From Streptomyces violascens (GTDB lineage Bacteria > Actinomycetota > Actinomycetes > Streptomycetales > Streptomycetaceae), in the NCBI RefSeq assembly GCF_014649955.1, contig NZ_BMUA01000015.1, positions 62,001 to 126,000 on the forward strand: DNA of 64,000 nt. The letters run 5' to 3'. Below are positions 60,792-64,000 of this stretch, piece by piece. The position numbers and the translations under genes are program-made. Every line of letters starts with the position of its first letter. Position 1 is the first letter of the stretch. The notes under the pieces were generated by a model that had not been told where the DNA came from, ran no database searches, and saw only the letters and a list, made by a program, of their open reading frames with translations.

Positions 60792-60964
60792 AGCGAGCCA
60801 CCTCGCACTTTCGTCCGGGCCGGGCACACCCCGGCCGGGGTTTTGGGGACCGCCCCCGAAAGGGGGGGCATGTGGGGGATGCTACCCCGAATACTCGTCA
60901 CTTTGACGATTTCTAGGGGCCCGTTTGTGCGATGAGCCGTCCCGGGTGGCAGCATGGAGGCCGT

Positions 60965-61041
60965 GGCTGTGATTTCCGGGGGTGCCCCCGGATCCCCGGC
61001 AGGCTGTGATTTCCGGGGGTCGACCCCCGGACCCCCGGCAG
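60965..61041. repeat. Two tandem copies of a 37-40 base GC-rich unit
   Basis: GGCTGTGATTTCCGGGGGT begins at 60965 and again at 61002. Each copy continues into a CCCCCGG hairpin and ends CCCCGGCA. The array lies between pncB and clpS, just upstream of the clpS start. Confidence 0.85.
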
Positions 61042-61064
61042 GAAAGACAAGGTCGCCCAGAGCC

Positions 61065-61370
61065 GTGAGTGTTGCCCCCGTAGAGATCGAACGCCCCGAG
61101 TCGGCGGAGCAGAGCCGGCCCGTCGCCGAACCCGACGTGCCCTGGGTGACGCTCGTGCACAACGACCCCGTCAACCTGATGAGTTATGTGCAGTACGTCT
61201 TCCAGTCCTACTTCGGCTACTCGAAGGACAAGGCCCACAAGCTGATGCTCGACGTGCACCACAAGGGACGGGCCGTGGTTTCCAGCGGCAGCCGCGAGGA
61301 GATGGAGCGCGACGTGCAGGCGATGCACGGCTACGGGCTCTGGGCGACGCTCACCCAGGACCGCGGCTGA
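61065..61370 (+). CDS. clpS: ClpP adaptor protein ClpS
   Basis: 101 residues from GTG 61065. ClpS core: WVTLVHNDPVNLMSYVQYVFQSYFGYSKDKAHKLMLDVHHKGRAVV; the ND-P motif and the following hydrophobic pocket bind N-degron residues, and the disordered 30-residue N-terminus is typical. It delivers substrates with destabilising N-termini to ClpCP/ClpAP. The stop overlaps the next start (TGATG), coupling it with the DUF2017 gene. A frame extending upstream into the tandem repeats is not part of the protein family. Confidence 0.93.
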   Translation: MSVAPVEIERPESAEQSRPVAEPDVPWVTLVHNDPVNLMSYVQYVFQSYFGYSKDKAHKLMLDVHHKGRAVVSSGSREEMERDVQAMHGYGLWATLTQDRG

Positions 61371-61951
61371 TGGCCGGTCACTTCGAGGCCCTGCCCCGCG
61401 GCGGCGCCGCGGTCGCGCTCGACGAGGTCGAGATCGCCATCCTGCGCTCGCTCGCCGTCCAGCTGCTCGAACTCATCGGGCCCGGCGACGAACCGGCCGA
61501 GGACGCGGACCCGCTGGCCGCCCTGTTCGCCGAGGGCCCGAGCGAGCCGCCCGCCGACCCGGCGCTCGCCCGCCTCTTCCCCGAGGCGTACGCGAGCGAG
61601 GAGAGCGACGAACTGCGGGCCAAGTCGGCCGAGTTCAGGCGCTTCACCGAGAACGACCTGCGCGCCCGCAAGCGCACCGACGCCCTCGCGGTCGTGCGCG
61701 GCCTCGACGCGCTGAGCCCCAAGGGCGACGGCGGAGCGGTCCTCGAGCTGACCGCCGAGGATTCGCAGCACTGGCTGGGCGCGCTCAACGACCTGCGCCT
61801 GACCATCGGCACCCGCCTCGACGTCACCGACGAGGAGGAGAGCGAAGAGCTCTACCGGCTGCCGGACGACGATCCGCGCAAGCCGATGGTTATGGCTTAT
61901 TTGTGGCTGGGTGTGCTGCAGGAAACACTCATCGAAACGCTCATGCCCTGA
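61370..61951 (+). CDS. DUF2017 family protein
   Basis: 193 residues from ATG 61370. Conserved actinobacterial family always found next to clpS: VALDEVEIAILRSLAVQLLELIG, LARLFPEAY, SAEFRRFTENDLRARK, WLGALNDLRLTIGTRLDVTDEEE and AYLWLGVLQETLIETL. No signal or membrane segment. Function unknown; the one-base overlap with clpS suggests a role in Clp-dependent degradation. Confidence 0.9.
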   Translation: MAGHFEALPRGGAAVALDEVEIAILRSLAVQLLELIGPGDEPAEDADPLAALFAEGPSEPPADPALARLFPEAYASEESDELRAKSAEFRRFTENDLRARKRTDALAVVRGLDALSPKGDGGAVLELTAEDSQHWLGALNDLRLTIGTRLDVTDEEESEELYRLPDDDPRKPMVMAYLWLGVLQETLIETLMP

Positions 61952-62270
61952 CCGGTCGGCCGGGAGATGGCCGTTCGCTCAGCGGACGCTCAAATCCGTA
62001 TAACGATCCCGTCACCACATCGACCTCCTTTGTCATGGCGAGGGCCTTTTGTCCGCTTCTTCCTGTGGTGTGCGTCACAGTGGCCAATATGGATCACCCA
62101 TAAGGCCGTGATAAATCTTCACGACCACCCGGGGACGCCACCCATGTCCCCGGGGGCGCTTTGACCGGCTGACCGCCGGTGGCACTCCATCCACATCCGG
62201 GGGGATCAGGACCTGATCCGTCGCTTCGTGACCGAGGCGGGCGGGTCAGCATGGAGAAAGGCGCACCACC
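61952..62270. promoter_or_regulatory. Upstream region of the amino-acid permease gene
   Basis: The 319 bases contain no gene. TGTGG-TGTGCG-TCACA (62064-62079) fits the streptomycete Crp pattern GTG-N6-G-N-CAC. CCCGGGGAC...GTCCCCGGG (about 62130-62156) is a hairpin that could be a leader structure. Two ATGs compete at the right end (62252 and 62271); the second heads the permease. Confidence 0.45.
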
Positions 62271-63734
62271 ATGACCTCAGCGCAGGTCGACAAGCACGAC
62301 GACCGTCCTGCCGGCAATGAGGCCGCGGGGACCGCCCAGGCTCCGGGCGAAGGCTCGGGCGAGGGATATCAGCGGGGCCTCGGGGCCCGGCAGATCCAGA
62401 TGATCGCGATCGGCGGTGCCATCGGCACCGGCCTCTTCCTCGGCGCGGGCAAGGCCATCTCGAAGGCCGGCCCCAGCCTCATCCTGGCCTACGCCATCGC
62501 CGGCCTGGTCATCTTCTTCATCATGCGCGCCCTCGGCGAGCTGCTCATGTACCGCCCGGTGTCGGGCTCCTTCTCGGAGTACGCCCGGGAGTTCGTCGGC
62601 CCGTTCTGGGGCTTCGTCACCGGCTGGACGTACTGGCTCTTCTGGGTCGTCACCGGCATCACCGAAGTCACCGCGGCCGCCCAGTACATGTCCTTCTGGA
62701 CCCACAACAGCGTCCCGCAATGGCTGTACGCGCTGGTCTTCACGCTCATCCTGTACGCCGTGAACCTCATCTCCGTGAAGCTCTTCGGCGAGCTGGAGTT
62801 CTGGTTCTCCATGGTCAAGGTGACCGCCATCGTCGGCATGATCCTGATCTGCGCCGGCATCCTGACCGTCGGCTTCTCCGACGCCGCGGACACCGCCACC
62901 GTCGCCAACCTGTGGAACGACCGCGGGTTCTTCCCCAAGGGCATCGGCGGCACGCTGATGACCCTGCAGATCGTCATGTTCGCCTTCCTCGCCGTCGAGC
63001 TGGTCGGTGTGACCGCGGGCGAGTCCAAGGACCCCGAGAAGACCCTGCCCAAGGCCATCAACACCGTGCCGTGGCGTATCGCCGTCTTCTACATCGGCGC
63101 CCTGATCATGATCCTGTCGGTCGTCCCGTGGCACGAGTTCCAGCCGGGTGTGAGCCCCTTCGTCGCGGCCTTCGAGAAGATGGGCCTCGGCGTCGGCGCC
63201 GCCATCGTCAACTTCGTCGTGCTGACCGCTGCGCTCTCCTCCTGCAACTCGGGCATGTACTCCACCGGCCGCATGCTGCGCGACCTCGCGCTCAACGGCC
63301 AGGGCCCGAAGGTCTTCACCAAGCTCACCAAGAGCGGCACCCCGCTGGTCGGCACCACGGTCTCCGCCGCCCTCATGCTGGTCGGCGTGTGGATCAACTA
63401 CGTGGCGCCCGGCAAGGCCTTCGACTACGTGGTCTCCTTCGCCACCATCTCCGGCATGTGGGCCTGGATCATGATCCTGGTCTGCCAGATCCGCTACCGC
63501 CGCCAGGCGGACGCCGGCGCCCTGCCGCAGTCCAGCTTCCGCGCCCCCGGCGCCCCGTACACCAGCTGGTTCGCGCTGATCTTCATCTTCATGGTCATCG
63601 TGATGATGGGCATCGACAAGGACTCCCGCGTCTCGCTGTACTGCGCGCCGCTGTGGGGCCTGATCCTGGGCGTCTCCTACCTGGTCCTGAAGGCCAAGAA
63701 CCCCGGGAACAAGGCGTTCGAGAAGCGCAACTAA
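62271..63734 (+). CDS. Amino-acid permease, APC/AAT family
   Basis: 487 residues from ATG 62271. Hydrophilic N-terminal 35 residues, then 12 membrane segments starting IQMIAIGGAIGTGLFLGAGKAISKAGPS, the APC substrate-binding unwound helix. Conserved ALGELLMYRPVSGSFSEYAREFVGP and FAFLAVELVGVTAGES, with SSCNSGMYSTGRMLRDLA in helix 8. It resembles GABA/Lys/Phe-type proton symporters. Ended by a hairpin at 63761-63799. Confidence 0.92.
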   Translation: MTSAQVDKHDDRPAGNEAAGTAQAPGEGSGEGYQRGLGARQIQMIAIGGAIGTGLFLGAGKAISKAGPSLILAYAIAGLVIFFIMRALGELLMYRPVSGSFSEYAREFVGPFWGFVTGWTYWLFWVVTGITEVTAAAQYMSFWTHNSVPQWLYALVFTLILYAVNLISVKLFGELEFWFSMVKVTAIVGMILICAGILTVGFSDAADTATVANLWNDRGFFPKGIGGTLMTLQIVMFAFLAVELVGVTAGESKDPEKTLPKAINTVPWRIAVFYIGALIMILSVVPWHEFQPGVSPFVAAFEKMGLGVGAAIVNFVVLTAALSSCNSGMYSTGRMLRDLALNGQGPKVFTKLTKSGTPLVGTTVSAALMLVGVWINYVAPGKAFDYVVSFATISGMWAWIMILVCQIRYRRQADAGALPQSSFRAPGAPYTSWFALIFIFMVIVMMGIDKDSRVSLYCAPLWGLILGVSYLVLKAKNPGNKAFEKRN

Positions 63735-63760
63735 TGCTCTGATCTGGGCGTTCTCACCAT

Positions 63761-63799
63761 TCGGGCCGGTACGTATCGACTGTCGATACGGACCGGCCC
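63761..63799 (+). terminator. Terminator of the permease gene
   Basis: CGGGCCGGTACGTATCGA pairs with TCGATACGGACCGGCCCG with one mismatch over a CTG loop, 27 bases after the stop. Confidence 0.9.
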
Positions 63800-63818
63800 G
63801 TCTGCTTATCCTTGCCGA

Positions 63819-64000
63819 CATGCTGACCATCACCCAGGCCCTGTACGACCAGCTCGTGGCGCACGCCCGCGCCGACCACCCCGACGAGGCGTGCGGTGTG
63901 GTCGCGGGCCCGGCGGGCACCGGCCGCGCCGAGCGCTTCATCCCCATGCTGAACGCGGCCCGCTCGCCCACGTTCTACGAGTTCGACTCGCAGGACCTGC
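63819..64000 (+). CDS. JAMM/Mov34 metallopeptidase, CysO-cysteine peptidase-like, 3' part outside window
   Basis: The first 60 residues are visible from ATG 63819. MLTITQALYDQLVAHARADHPDEACGVVAG contains the JAMM catalytic Glu in DEACGVV; the H-x-H motif would lie beyond the window. In actinobacteria this family (Mec) releases cysteine from the carrier CysO. In Streptomyces it lies next to cysO and cysM as I remember, which would follow to the right. TATCCT ends seven bases before the ATG, so the mRNA may be leaderless. Confidence 0.8.

Overview
The window is chromosomal DNA of a Streptomyces or very close relative. It has very high GC, GTG and TTG starts, four-base start/stop overlaps, an SsgA-like protein (SsgG), HU, a SigU/RsuA-type pair and many putative leaderless promoters. 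From about 9.3 kb to the right edge the order (sigma/anti-sigma, HelD-like, malic enzyme, hup, murA, YqgE, DUF3039, sugar ABC, hexosaminidase ... hppD, TPR, FAD oxidase, ssgG, RDD pair, M6 protease, pncA, pncB, clpS, DUF2017, permease, Mov34) matches, from memory, the conserved Streptomyces core region around SCO2954-SCO2913. No transposase, integrase, CRISPR array or rRNA was seen.

Left end (0-8.5 kb): an accessory-looking array of eight intact genes for small Sec-exported proteins plus one dead copy. The proteins fall into paralogue groups: a C-x42-C group (947-1228, 3270-3551, 3956-4252, pseudogene 7758-8027), a C-terminal 'ECSPQ' group (2579-3046, 6222-6464), a four-cysteine MFS group (6735-7088, 8106-8462), a Pro/Gln/Tyr repeat protein (1302-2042) and a Gly/His/Asp-tailed protein (7437-7739). 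Upstream regions are duplicated together with the genes. A stand-alone NRPS-condensation/PapA-like acyltransferase (4452-5876) sits inside the array. I recognise no described system here; a role at the hyphal surface is inference. It lies next to a CGNR regulator and sigU-rsuA, whose S. coelicolor counterpart influences protein secretion.

9-24 kb is mostly core: HelD-like RNA polymerase recycling factor, a possible small RNA, malic enzyme, HU, MurA, YqgE, DUF3039, then a three-gene sugar importer and a cytoplasmic GH20 hexosaminidase, which together suggest uptake and hydrolysis of an amino-sugar oligosaccharide. 24-29 kb encodes a three-subunit molybdenum-hydroxylase-like complex in overlapping genes. 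Its large subunit lacks the catalytic glutamate and its Fe-S subunit has a disordered extension of about 350 residues. 29-34 kb holds an imine-reductase-like gene divergent from an HxlR regulator, then a WXG100-like/DUF6571/lipoprotein module next to a tRNA-Cys gene.

34-46 kb: an MFS exporter, a DEAH helicase, an IclR regulator, a Lon-type secreted protease without a PDZ domain, an ArsR-59 aa-MFS operon behind a striking 14-bp-phased repeat, and a four-gene osmoprotectant (OpuC/ProU-type) ABC operon. 46-64 kb: an Lrp regulator divergent from 4-hydroxyphenylpyruvate dioxygenase, a TPR membrane protein, a GlcD-like oxidase, SsgG, a PIG-V-like mannosyltransferase, two RDD proteins, a secreted M6 protease, NAD salvage (pncA, pncB), ClpS-DUF2017, an amino-acid permease and the start of a JAMM peptidase gene cut by the window edge.
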